This document shows, one piece after another, positions 1-10,922 of a DNA stretch of 64,000 nt (position 1 is its first letter; each line of letters starts with the position of its first letter). A model generated the notes under the pieces. It ran no database searches and was not told the DNA's origin. It was given only the letters and a program-made list of their open reading frames with translations. Source of the stretch: Phlebopus portentosus (Eukaryota; Basidiomycota; Agaricomycetes; Boletales; Boletinellaceae); NCBI GenBank assembly GCA_037892935.1, contig JAYXKI010000005.1, positions 1,550,001 through 1,614,000 on the forward strand, read 5' to 3'. Position numbers and translations under genes: made by a program.

Positions 1-1321
1 TCAGCCATCAGCATTTATCGGACCACCTTTCTGAACTTGTCGAAAGTACATTGACTGACTTGGTCAACTCGAAATGCATTGCAATTGGTGCGTGTGATCA
101 CCTGGAGTGCCTGACGGTGTTGCTGATTCAATTTATAGAGGATGAAATGGATGTATCGGCATTGAACCTCGGTATGATTGCGGCGTATTACAACATTTCT
201 TGTGAGTGTTTCGTGAAGATTGCCATGACATTTTTCTGAACATCTCTGTAGATGTCACCGTCGAGGTCTACACCCTTTCTCTCAAAGAGAGAACAAAACT
301 CAAAGGTCTCCTCGAAGTCGTTTCCTCATCCGCAGAGTTCGAATCCATTCCGATCCGTCGACACGAAGACGTGCTCCTCCGACGTATCTACGATCGCGTG
401 CCCGTCAAACTTGACAGACCGGACTTTGAAGCGCCACATTTCAAGGCCTTCCTCCTCCTACAGGCGCACTTCTCGCGTCTGCATCTTCCTCCTGACCTTG
501 CGTCTGACCAAGTGCTTGTGCTTGAGAAGGTGCTGAACCTGCTGTCGGCTTGTGTAGATGTAATGTCATCGAATGCGTGGTTGAGTGCACTTGGTGCGAT
601 GGACTTGTCGCAGATGGTTGTGCAGGCTATGTGGGAGACCGATTCTCCGCTGAAACAAATTCCGCACTTCGAACCAGATGTAGGTATCCGCTGTGAAGCT
701 TGTCGTATGTGTCTTGCTCACCGAGGTTCTCAGGTCATCAAGCGATGCCAGGAGGCAGGTGTCGAATCGGTATACGACATTATGGATCTGGAGGATGATA
801 AACGAAACCAACTCTTACAGATGGATAATCGCAAGATGTAAGTATTTTCTTGAACTTAGGACTGCTTAATGCTAATTTTACTTCGCAGGCGTGACGTAGC
901 TGCATTCGTCAACTCGTACCCGACGTTAGAAGTCGACTCCGAGCTCGCCAAGGGCGATTATACGGCCGGTGCTCCGATCGTGCTCCAGGTGGCACTCTCA
1001 AGAGATGCCGACGAAGATGATGAGGATGACCAGCGCGTGGTTGCGCCGTTCTATCCATTCCGCAAGATGGCGAATTGGTGGCTAGTCGTGGGTGAGCCGA
1101 GCACGAGGCAATTACTCTCTATCAAGCGGGTCACGATTAAGAAGAGTCTCAATGTGAAGCTTGAGTTTACGCTTCCGAAGGGCAAGCACCAGCTTAAGCT
1201 TTACGTCATCTGTGATTCGTACATGGGTGCGGACCATGATATTAACCTCGACCCTCTTGACGTTGCGGAAGGAGAAGATAGTGACGAGGACATGGACAGC
1301 GACGAGGAGATGTCCGAGTAA
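1..1321 (+). CDS. BRR2: Pre-mRNA-splicing helicase BRR2, C-terminal part (truncated by window edge)
   Basis: This is the last ~405 residues of the U5 snRNP DExD/H helicase that unwinds U4/U6 during spliceosome activation. Three exons are visible: 1-201, 252-837 and 889-1321. Splicing them gives a continuous C-terminal Sec63 module. The first join restores [14 protein letters not shown] and the second restores [15 protein letters not shown]. The final FN3-like part contains [13 protein letters not shown] and [14 protein letters not shown], both typical of the Brr2 C-terminus, followed by a very acidic tail rich in Asp and Glu. Introns are 50 and 51 nt. The helicase cassettes lie outside the window to the left. 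Identification is firm; the missing 5' part is due to the window edge, not to truncation in the genome. Confidence 0.95.
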
Positions 1322-1633
1322 TTCAATGTTCAATGTAGTCCTGACGTCGTAGTTACTTTGTTATTCCCGTTTTGCACGTGTATTTACCATTATTTGACGA
1401 GTTTGCATTGATGTAATCCATGTTGCAAAGCGAGCGATGGCGATGAAGTGAAGTGCGATTGCTCGGATAGCGGCTTGTTATGAATGTACTGTGGGCTCAG
1501 CCAACCAACGTCATCGGGCCCACTCCATTGATCCCCTTTGCATATTTCACATTTTTATTTCTTGGCTTTGTATACACCTCTTCTTCTACCCTTATATACT
1601 AACATTCGAGGGCGTTGACGCCTTCCCTATCCT

Positions 1634-2696
1634 ATGCCCGCCGTTTGGCGATCAGGTGTGTATCAGTTCTGCCGTCTGCTGGTGATCCTCGGCTAGGAGT
1701 GTGAGAACTGATCGCATACACAGACACAGACACCCTGCTGACAGACAGAAGCTCGTCTGTCGGCGTCTCCTTTGACGCTTCGCGCACACTCGAACCACGC
1801 GCGGACGCCTCTGTAAGGGCCTCTGCTCTTCCAAATGGGTGCGCATTGTTCGACTCCCACTTAAGTCTACCTTCACGCTGACTGCTGTTTTGTCTCAGAC
1901 AAAGGGCGCTTACACCCATCATAGCAGGGACCATCTCAGGCACTTGCATCGCCGTCGCCTGGCTCGTCGCTCTCGTGCATCTCACCGTCAAGCACTACAG
2001 GCGCAGAAAGCGGTACAAGAAACTCGGAGCTGGTGCAGCGAGTATCAAAAGTGCGAAAGAGCAGGAGGAACGGCGGAGGAAGAGTACATTGTCCCTCCAG
2101 ATCCCGCTGTCTTAGAGGGTAGTCACTACCCTGGGGAGAGGGTTGTGTTGGAGAAACACAGCAGATGGTGGAAGGGCAAGGGCAAGAGGAGGCCGAGACG
2201 ACGAGCCAGCTCGAGCGGGAACGTGGAGTTTAGTTCGGGACCAATGTTGACCAACGGCTCGGACTCGGGTTCGAGCGGTGGTGGTGCGAATGGGAAGGGG
2301 AAGGAAAGAGCGAGCGAACGCCCACCGTCTCCTAGGAGAACTCGAACTGCTCCTGATCACAGAAGGCACTCATTCAGCGGGAGCTGGCGCAGTCAGTCAT
2401 ACCAGAGCAACATCCCAAAGGTCGCTGAGGAAGAGGAGGAAACTCTGGAACTCCGGCCCCAGCCTTTCTACAAATTGTCAACAATTATTTCCGCGTCCGA
2501 CTCACAGCAGAATGTGCAGAGTATCCAACCTACGCTCCCGCCACCTCTTCCCCCCAAAGAGGATTCGGCTGCACCTGTGCCAGGAAGGAGCGATGTCCAG
2601 GACGCAGACTTTTCCACAAACGATGACGATGTTTCACTTGTGCAGCACAGCGCTATACTAAAACCACATAAGTACCCGCCTTCACGCCTTCGATGA
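1634..2696 (+). CDS. Single-pass membrane protein with long disordered tail, unknown function
   Basis: Proposed exons are 1634-1655, 1724-1838, 1899-2041 and 2101-2696, giving ~291 residues. The second intron has a good CTGAC branch site and a pyrimidine-rich acceptor. The third join brings the membrane-segment frame into the long open tail. The third exon encodes one hydrophobic helix (GTCIAVAWLVALVHL) followed at once by a basic stop-transfer stretch (KHYRRRKRYKK), so the N-terminus is probably outside or lumenal and the tail cytosolic. The tail is rich in Ser, Arg, Pro and Glu and has a PTLPPPLPPK run that could bind SH3 domains. I see no signal peptide or enzymatic domain. The start codon and the third intron are inferred; the tail frame itself is solid. 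Confidence 0.5.
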
Positions 2697-3005
2697 TATG
2701 TTTTTGGTGCGTCTGTCCTTTTTATTCACTGATTACTATAGAAGAAGGATCTAATGCATTTTTCTTACTCAGACGATTTCATGATGATTTTTTACTCATT
2801 TCATTCGCACTATTGTATCTTGGTTTACATTGGTGGCTACAAGGACTTGATGGTGTACTGCATACACGGCTTTCACAGGTACGCTACGAATGGATTTGAG
2901 GATGCCAGGGCATTTTCACATTATCGTCGACTGTCTTTCCATCCGGGTTCTTCAATCACAATATGCGCCAACACTGGCAGGCTGAAGTAAAGCAATCACC
3001 TTTCG
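2697..3005. other. Convergent intergenic stretch
   Basis: About 310 bases between the stop codons of the membrane protein (plus strand) and dihydroxy-acid dehydratase (minus strand). It is AT-rich and presumably holds both 3' UTRs. No further gene is visible. Confidence 0.5.
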
Positions 3006-6000
3006 TCAGGCAAGGCAAACAATGAGGGAACCAAGGCAACGACTCCCCTGGACATCCCGAGCATAGCGCAGCAACACACCGCGCTTGACCTTCAACGGAT
3101 GCTCAACGACTTCCCACTCTTTCTTGCGCTGTGCCTTTGTCTCCTCGTCTACCAACCAGTCGATCGTGCGCGTCTTGGCGTCGACGACAATTTTGTCACC
3201 GTCGCGCACTAGTGCGATGGGTCCGCCGACTTGGGCTTCTGGCACGACGTGACCTGTGTTATAGTAAGGTTGAATTCACTTGCGGAATGGTCATTAATGA
3301 TTGAAGAACTTGCCTATGATAAATCCATGGGAAGCTCCGCTGAACCTTCCATCTGTGATCAGACAAGTCGTTTTACCAAGTCCGGCACCTATGATGGCTC
3401 CAGTCGGACCTACTCGCATTCACGTTCAGCGCGTATAATCGAAGCAACTTCAACGACGACTTGCCTAGCATCTACAATCAAGAACATCAGCATCGATATC
3501 CAAGGGTCAAATGCGATAAACATTACCTCTGGCATTCCTGGTGCACCCTTCGGCCCTTGGTATCTGAAAATGACAACGGTTCCAGGCTTGATTCCCCCCG
3601 CGGCAAGCGAAGGGTAAAAGTCATCTATACTGTTGATAGTGCCATAATTAAGCATTCAGTCGGCTAAAAGGTGGACCTGATCAGAGCTAACTTATCAAAG
3701 CATTTTGCAATACCCTACAAGATCCACAGAGGAAAAAAAAAATAAGGTCAGCAAGCCTCGTATCGTAGCCTAAAAGAACGACGTTACCTCGAAATAAAGG
3801 CCCTCTTTTCCAGTCAACTTCGCCACTGCAGTCCCTGGGCATAAAGTACCCCTCAAGATCGTAAGATGTCCTGTTCGCTTTATCGGATTCTCTAATGGCC
3901 TCACGACATCCTGGGTATCGAACTGTAAGTCCGGAATATCCGCGAGGTTCTCTGCTATGGTCTTGCCCGTGACGGTCAACTGGCTTCCGTCAAGCAGGTC
4001 CGTGTGCGTTAGGAGGTACTTCATCACTGCTGGGATACCGCCTGCTTTGTGCAAATCTTCCATGTGGTACTTTCCAGATGGCCTGTCAAGTAGGTGATCA
4101 AGAACGGTATGCAGATAGATTGCGAGGATCTCTCTTACTTCAAGTCAGCCAAGTATGGCGTTCGGTCTGCTATTTCCTGGAAATCGTCGATGGTCAGAGG
4201 AATGTCTGCTGCGCGGGCCATCGCTAGGAAGTGGAGGACCTGATATTATAAACATAATGCCTGCGTGGTTGACGGCTTGGGCTTACGGAATTCGTGGATC
4301 CTCCTATAGCATTGATCACTGCGATAGCGTTCAAGAATGAGTTTCGCGTCAGAATATCTCTGGATACAATTATAAAAACGGTTAGTTTGACTTTTATTGT
4401 TTCTCCAATCTAGTCGGCGAAGAACCTTGGTTTCAGGTCCTTCTCCAAAAGAATCTTCATGTATTTCGCTGCCTTCCGACATTCTTGTGCCTTCTCTGTA
4501 CATGAAATATCAAAACGGAAGGACACCGCCATGTCATCTAGAACTTCTGCATACCTGGATAGATGGCAGGTATTCCGGAAGAGTATGGAAGAGACAAGCC
4601 GAGCACCTCTAAGGCCGTACTCATCGTATTGGCGCTAACACACCGAGTCTACGTCTGCTCTCAGAGAAAAAGTTCGGCACGTACGTATACATTCCGCCAC
4701 ATGCACCAGCACCGGGGCATGCATGACGGACGACATCAAATCTCTCTTCATCGGAGATCTTACCAACCGTATATGCGCCTGTATCAAGGATAATTATGAG
4801 TGATTTCGAAAAACACGATCATACATTATAGAACTGACCGAACGATTCGAAAGCATCAGATATATTCACTGGCTCGCCCTGTTTGAAACCAAGCGCGGGG
4901 CAATCCTTATGCCTAACGCCTGCTTGGATTGTCCCTCCGTACACTATGATAGTGGGACGGTTGTGGCGTACAGCAGCCATGAAGCACCCAGGCATGTTCT
5001 TGTCGCATCCTGGTATCGAAATATTCCCATCGTAGTGCTGCGCCTAAAAAGCATACGGTGATTGGTATAGGCTGATTTTGGAGTGCGACATTTTGCTTTC
5101 CCTCACCATGACGACCTAAAGTACATCCTTCGTTCAGTTTGAAGATTGAAGAATATATTTCCTGCTCTTCTCTTCTGTGCGACGTACGGATTCTATTGAA
5201 TCTGCAATGAGGTCCCTACTAGGAAGACTGCGAAATGGTCGCTTCAGGCACCTTTCAGAAAGTAAACTCTCGCGTGCTTACGAATAGCACATTCCTAGCA
5301 TGAAATAATTAACTTCCGCATGAAAACGGATATTATCTAGCATACCTTCGTTCCCTTGCGTTATGCCATCGCTGTGCCCGAGTAAGCCACAGGAAATATT
5401 AGATCATTCCCAATCCTCACCTGACTCCGATGGTATTGAATGTCAAACCTACAAATCCTTCATCTGCGCAGCCCTTCTTAACTTCTCTGGCAAGATCGAG
5501 CTATAATGCATTACATGTCAGGTATGACAAGAAAGTATAGGCTGAGCATACCAAATGGGTATTGCATGGATTTCCTGAAGAAATCGAATAAGCCTTCAAA
5601 ATTTACGAACCCATAACTTGCTTACCTTCCCACCAAACTGGACATATTCCAATCTAACAAGAGTCGGTTAGCGCACATCTGTACGATGTTCGTCTCAATT
5701 CGAATCTGATGACCTGAGCTTTATTCATATCTTCTTCGGATAGCCCGGCAGCATAAACTACACGGATTTGAGAATTAGCCCACTTATGAGCTATGGTACT
5801 CACGCATAGCTTGAGCGCCTCCGAAAGTCTATATGCTGTTCAGAATAACTTAAAACTAGTAGATCGACGCGTCATCGTCGTACTTTATTTTGAGTCCTAA
5901 ACATTCAACCACTCGATTCAGCACGCTACGAGTGTGAATAACAAGTAGATCTCACAGACGACTCGATATTCGGTTTAGCCGAATTCCATTGTTCCCTGGC

Positions 6001-6086
6001 TTGACGATGTTATGACTGGGTAAGTTGTAAGGACAGGTCGGAGGCTCGGGGGTGATAGAGGCTTACACATGTACGCCTGAAGACAT
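3006..6086 (-). CDS. ILV3: Dihydroxy-acid dehydratase (IlvD/Edd family)
   Basis: This enzyme dehydrates 2,3-dihydroxy-acids to 2-keto acids in valine/isoleucine (and leucine precursor) synthesis. Reading the minus strand through many short introns gives the family in order: [112 protein letters not shown] and [17 protein letters not shown]. The cysteines in PGCDKN and CPGAGACGG are the Fe-S cluster ligands of the family. The start at 6086 gives MSSGVHVHNIVKPG after the first intron. I see no clear mitochondrial presequence, so location is uncertain. Two introns use GC-AG ends (3254-3313, 3410-3464), and one exon is only 7 nt (3465-3471). I did not fix every exon boundary. An Edd-type sugar-acid dehydratase is possible but less likely. 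Confidence 0.88.
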
Positions 6087-6792
6087 GCTGAGACCGTGGA
6101 AGTCTTAGTCAAAGACAGAACCGCTCAGATATTTCGACCTAAATACTGAGACTGTGGTCGTTTTTATCCGTATTGATGAAAGAATCGGGCCGACGGGATA
6201 AGGAAGAATCAAATCCAAATCGCTACGGCCGAAAGAAAGGTCATGGGTCAAGTAAGGCCAGCTGATTGTCAAATCCTGTCTTCATGATTGGCAAGTTCAG
6301 GATGACTCGGAGAATTTCAAATTGAGTCCTCAACGACAGTAACCGCCCTTATCTGTTTTCTGTTTAGACAGTGTACATGTGTCGGTCGGTCGAAAGATCG
6401 GATCGGCATAATATGAGGATGATCTAACAAGGTGTCTGAAAGAGGCAATGAGTGATCGGCGTCCTAAGACTTTGGATTCGACACTCTTGTCCGATCACAC
6501 AGACACAAATATAGGCTCACAGCTGATCATGATGCTGCCGTCCATGGCTACCCGTTCGAGTTGACCAGTCTCACGAGTTACTGCTTATCTTTGGGACTGC
6601 TCCCACAACTCGTCTTCCTATCAAAAGCTTATTGCCCCTCATGAGCTCTTGATAGTACACTAAGTGGCCATTGCTGTTACACCGCCTACGCGCGGACTCA
6701 GGCTTGAAATCGACTTGGATCTGGGAGTCTGTGGATGGAACCAAATCTACGCGTGGCAATCTGGTACGTGCGAGATGCAGTTGAATCGACTA
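6087..6792. other. Divergent intergenic region between ILV3 and the FAD monooxygenase
   Basis: About 700 bases separating two divergently transcribed genes, so it should hold both promoters. No gene is recognisable. I looked for a Leu3-like CCGN4CGG site near the ILV3 start and did not find one. Confidence 0.5.
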
Positions 6793-8472
6793 ATGGAGAA
6801 TGACGACGTCATCTGTAGTGGTGGAGGCATCAGTGGACTCTGCCTGGCTGTTGCGCTGTCGAAGTACGCTAATGTAGATTTCCATGTCTACGAGGCTGCG
6901 GAACGTTTCAAGGAGATAGGCGCTGGAGTTATGATCTGGACAAGGACGTGGACGATTCTTGAACTCATGGGTCTATCTGAAGAATTCTCCAAGATCGCGC
7001 ACGCTCCTCCGGACAGCTCACTTGGTAAGCTGGAGCCGCAGCACTCTGGGATCTACCTTTTATAACACATTTCTCGATTAGCTGTGGGATTTGACTATAG
7101 AAAATCGGATCAACCGTCGGAGGGTTTCCGTTTTCATCTGGTTGAAGTGCCTCGTATGTATAATGTCGCTGGGCTTTCTCTTTCTAAACTATAAATCTCT
7201 AGACGGTTGTATTCGATTTCATCGAGCCGACTTTCTCGATGTCTTCGTGAATAATGTGCCCGAAGGTGCGGCGTCGTTCAGTAAACGCCTATCTACCTAT
7301 TCGGTTCAAGGAGACGAGATTCATCTTGATTTCCACGATGGTTCCAAAGCAACCTGCGACTTGTTAATCGGTTGCGACGGAATCAAATCTATTGTGAGGA
7401 AACATCTCTTCGAAATGCTGTCGAACGATGGCAAACAAGAGCTTGATCTCATCGAACCTACATTTACTGGTACCATGGCGTATCGCGCCTTGATACCTAC
7501 CGGTCGTTTGCCGAGAAATAAGGATGGCACTCCACATTCTTCTTTGCAAAGACCCATGATGGTACGGGATATCTTGATATGTCTTCTGAACAATTTTTGA
7601 TTTAGTTGTCACTGGCTCCAGCATTGCGGGAAAAGCAAGGTTGGTTTCATTGTCACCGTTTATATGTTTTGCTCAGTGCCATCTAGCATATTGTCAGCTA
7701 TTCGATATCGCGAGGCAGCATTGTCAACGTCGTTGCACTCACTTCTGATCCTCAAAAGGAGAACACGATCTTCGACGGCCCATGGGTCACGCCGTGTTCA
7801 AAGGAAGAAGTTCAAGGGTGCTTCTGTGATTGGGAGCCTGAGGTACAGACGCTTCTGCAGGTATGCTATAAAGTATTCATGGAACTCATACGTACGAAAT
7901 CTCGTATACGACATTCAGTGCATCGAAAAACCTACAAAATGGGCTATCTATCAGCTGAAGCCTCTTCCCACTTACGTGTCTCGTAACGTTGCACTAGTGG
8001 GAGATGCGGTAAGCAAATGTCATCAGTGTGCAGTTGATATTTGACTTGAGTGGAGTTAGGCACATGGCATGGCTCCTCACCAAGGCGCCGGAGCCGGTCA
8101 AGCCATCGAGGTATGTCTTTTCTCAATCTAACAAGATCTCTGATGATGAACACATGCAACCAGGACGCGTACGTTCTCGCGAAGCTCCTAGGGAGCCCAC
8201 TCGCTACGCGAGGGACCCTTGCTCACGTACTTCGAGCCTACGAGCATGTTCGGCGGCCCATGGCCAACGCTGTTCTTCAAGGTTCAAGAGACTCGGGTTT
8301 GATGTACGAGTTCAATTATCCGGGACTCGGTGACCATTATGGCGCATTAGGACCAGTTATTCAGAGTCAATGGGACTGGGTTTGGGCGACTCATCCTGAC
8401 GAGGAAGTGACAAGAGGACTTACATATCTTGATCATAACATTCAGGGTCATTGGCATTCTGATGATACATAA
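6793..8472 (+). CDS. FAD-dependent aromatic hydroxylase-like monooxygenase
   Basis: A class A flavin monooxygenase of the salicylate/6-hydroxynicotinate hydroxylase type. The substrate cannot be told from sequence. Eight exons (6793-7024, 7082-7153, 7203-7561, 7622-7639, 7687-7860, 7919-8008, 8060-8110, 8164-8472) sum to 1305 nt, or 434 residues. The N-terminal dinucleotide-binding fold has GGGISGLCLAVALSKY. The DG motif is LLIGCDGIKSIVRKH, and the GD motif VALVGDAAHGMAPHQGAG binds the FAD ribityl/pyrophosphate. The fourth exon is only 18 nt and encodes HCGKSK, joining MM to HIVSYSISRG. The usual VVI before the Gly motif reads VICSGGG here, a mild deviation. No signal peptide or membrane segment is seen, so it is probably cytosolic. 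The ATG at 6793 was chosen because it sits directly before the FAD motif. Confidence 0.87.
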
Positions 8473-8836
8473 ACTGGGACGCTCTGAGGTTGTCATTCTA
8501 AAAGTGGTGAACTAAGACTAACGAAGATGTGTAACGACGGGATAAAATAATCATCTGTGACGGTCCTTGCAATATAAAGTTGAATCTATGCGGCGAGACG
8601 TCATTTTTTGTCGGACTAACCTCAAATCCTGATGCCTGTCTTCTTCTTACCACCACCATCACCTGTTTTCCATTGATCTTTGCAATAGATCCTTAATGGA
8701 AGTGGTTCAGCGCTGAGCGGAAGACTTGCAATCTTTTGTGAACAATGACACGAACAGGACGTATATCATCTGGTCTTCGATTGCAGTACTGATTACTTTA
8801 GATATACAAGTATTGTACTCACATAAATAATGTAAG
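8473..8836. other. Intergenic stretch before tRNA-Asp
   Basis: About 360 bases after the monooxygenase stop codon. No reading frame or RNA gene is recognisable; it probably includes the 3' UTR. Confidence 0.4.
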
Positions 8837-8942
8837 TCCCTGGTAGTATATCGGCTAGTACACGCGCCTGTCAAAATGTACCACGTTTACCACGGTCATG
8901 TGATTCGCGCGCGAAAGCTGGGTTCGACTCCCAGCCAGGGAG
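8837..8942 (+). tRNA. tRNA-Asp(GUC) with a 34-nt intron
   Basis: All four arms fold. The acceptor stem is TCCCTGG with CCAGGGA and a G discriminator. The D arm is GTAT/GTAC with an 8-nt loop, the anticodon stem is CGCGC/GCGCG, and the T arm is CTGGG-TTCGACT-CCCAG. The anticodon loop reads C-T-GTC-A, giving Asp. A 34-nt intron (8874-8907) sits in the canonical place after position 37. Its TGAT could pair with the anticodon region (GTCA), as in eukaryotic tRNA introns. The mature tRNA would be 72 nt. A T-run (TTTT from about 8952) follows as a likely Pol III terminator. Confidence 0.88.
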
Positions 8943-8993
8943 TTTATTTCTTTTGCTTTTATTTTACTTGACCATTTAGCAGATAAACCTGCC

Positions 8994-9038
8994 TTTTAAT
9001 AGTGATACTTTTAATAGTGATACTTTTAATAGTGATAT
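8994..9038. repeat. 15-bp tandem repeat, three copies
   Basis: TTTTAATAGTGATAC occurs twice in tandem, and a third copy differs in its last base. It lies about 50 bp downstream of the tRNA and upstream of the DUF262 gene. No coding role. Confidence 0.85.
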
Positions 9039-9175
9039 GTAGCCGCTAACAGAGAGAGCAACTCGAACATCTTAATGTTGACCAGTTTTCTAAATGTGGC
9101 ATGGTCACCTGACTATCTCATGATTTCGATTGAACAAATATTATTCTCAACTTCCATACTTTTGAACTCTCCCCG

Positions 9176-10820
9176 ATGTCAGACAAGGAATTCGAAATAG
9201 ACGAATTAGAGTCGGATTATGGGAGCGATGAGGAATACGACGACAACGACCCGAACGTATTCAAGATCAGGTAGGTGCGCGTTAATCCGTGCACGTTTGA
9301 AAGAACTCACGGACACTACAGAGACCCCCTACCTCCACCTTCTGCGTCTGTATACACAACTCAAGAGCTACACCAGCTTATTCATGAAGGCCATATTGAC
9401 CTCAGTCCTCCATATCAACGCGGTGCGCCATTATTTGTCTTGCTTTTCGTTTAGTGGTTTGCTTGATGTGGATTACGCACAGCTGTCGTATGGAGCAGAG
9501 AGAAGCAGATGACGCTGATAGAGTCGATCTTCCGGAACTTCTATATACCTCCCGTTCTTTTCTACGTGAGAACGGAGTTAGACGATCCTGATTTACCTGT
9601 GAGGGTGTGCATGGATGGGAAGCAAAGATTATCGTCGATTCAGGCTTTCTTCGACGGACAGGTGCGGGATTAACCTCTCTACTTCCTTTTCATAACTGAC
9701 TTCTCCGTAGATACCATGTGCGTCTTCCTTCTCGTATCGCATGCTTGACCGCGACTAACGTTTTTGAACCATTGAAGACAAGGATCCTGTTACCAAGAAG
9801 CTGTTCTACTACACGGTGCCGAGTTCCCAGTCCGGGAAGAAGCTGCCTATACCACCGAAGTATAAGCAGATCTTTGCCTCCAAGCACATCACCTGCGGTA
9901 AGTCCTTGCGACTTTCGCACGTCACCTGTTTCTTATGCTCCGCGAAGTCGAGTTTTCAGACATTGGACCGGCGGTGGAGCGAGATATCTTCCAAAGAGTA
10001 CAACTCGGTATGGCTTTGACTGCTGCAGGTAAGTCAGACCGTCATCACGCTTCCATACTGTTACCTGTACATTCCTACAGAAAAACTTGCGGCTATTTCC
10101 TCGCCATATGCGGACTGGATATCGGAACTCGATATAAGACATGTCCGAGGAGTAGACGATGGCCTGAATATCGTCTTGAAATGGGACGCGAGCCGAGGAA
10201 AGCACTTCCAATGCATCGCCCAGCTTGTATATTGCGTCGAAAATCTGCCGAAAAGAAGTATGCCGACGTCCGTGACTCTCGCTGGATGGCTACAGAAGCC
10301 GAATGAACCTAAGGAGTCACTGAAGCAGGAAATTGAGCAAGTTCTCAAAAAGTATTGGATCATCGCTTCGACCGATCATCTGAAGCAGGGTTTTACTGTG
10401 ATTAAGCAGATGGTCGCACCAGTCGAATTCATCTTTATGGGTACGCGAGCATATCCTTTCACAGCATTAGGGACTTACCTCTTGTATGCAGGCGTTCTTA
10501 TTGCCGTGTTACTTCGCTGCGAAGACGAAGTGATAGCAGAGGAACTTCTAGAACTTCGACAATATGTACGAGGTCTACATAAAGATAATGTCAGGTCAAA
10601 CAATCGCGTGGCCGGGAGTTCGTGGGACTTCATCGAAACGGCTGCAAAACGACACGATGTTGAGTATGCTTGGTCTCTGACTACGAATGGAACCACTGGA
10701 AATAAGAGGAGGCGAGGGAAAGGCGATACAGGAGATGACGAATACAAGGCAAAGCAGCCGGCGACGCCCATAAAGAATCTCGGCATCAAGCCTGGAACAC
10801 GAGCAAGGAACGGCAAGTGA
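9176..10820 (+). CDS. DUF262 (GmrSD/ParB-like) domain protein, fungal type
   Basis: The N-terminus is acidic (MSDKEFEIDELESDYGSDEE). It is followed by a DUF262 domain with the hallmark PPYQRAVVWSREKQ, the helix LIESIFRNFYIPPVLFY, and the DGxQR motif as CMDGKQRLSSIQAFFDGQ. A second conserved block reads LGMALTAAEKLAAISS and continues with GKHFQCIAQLVYC. The C-terminus is basic and Gly/Lys/Arg-rich, probably disordered, and could be nuclear. In bacteria this domain occurs in type IV restriction enzymes (GmrSD). The fungal proteins are uncharacterised as far as I know, so no reaction is assigned. One exon is only 7 nt (9711-9717) and is needed to keep QIPYKDP in frame. The gene is convergent with DCC1, about 100 bp between stop codons. 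Confidence 0.85.
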
Positions 10821-10922
10821 AGGGTTGTTACAGCTTTACACTGGACGGGATGGTTTCGCTAGACTTATCTTTATCATCATTCGTACGAAGTACCTTTTTT
10901 TTTCACGTTGTACTGTAAATTG

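Noticed and set aside
1632..1991. 119-codon minus-strand frame
   Set aside because: Antisense to the exons and introns of the membrane protein gene at 1634; no domain.
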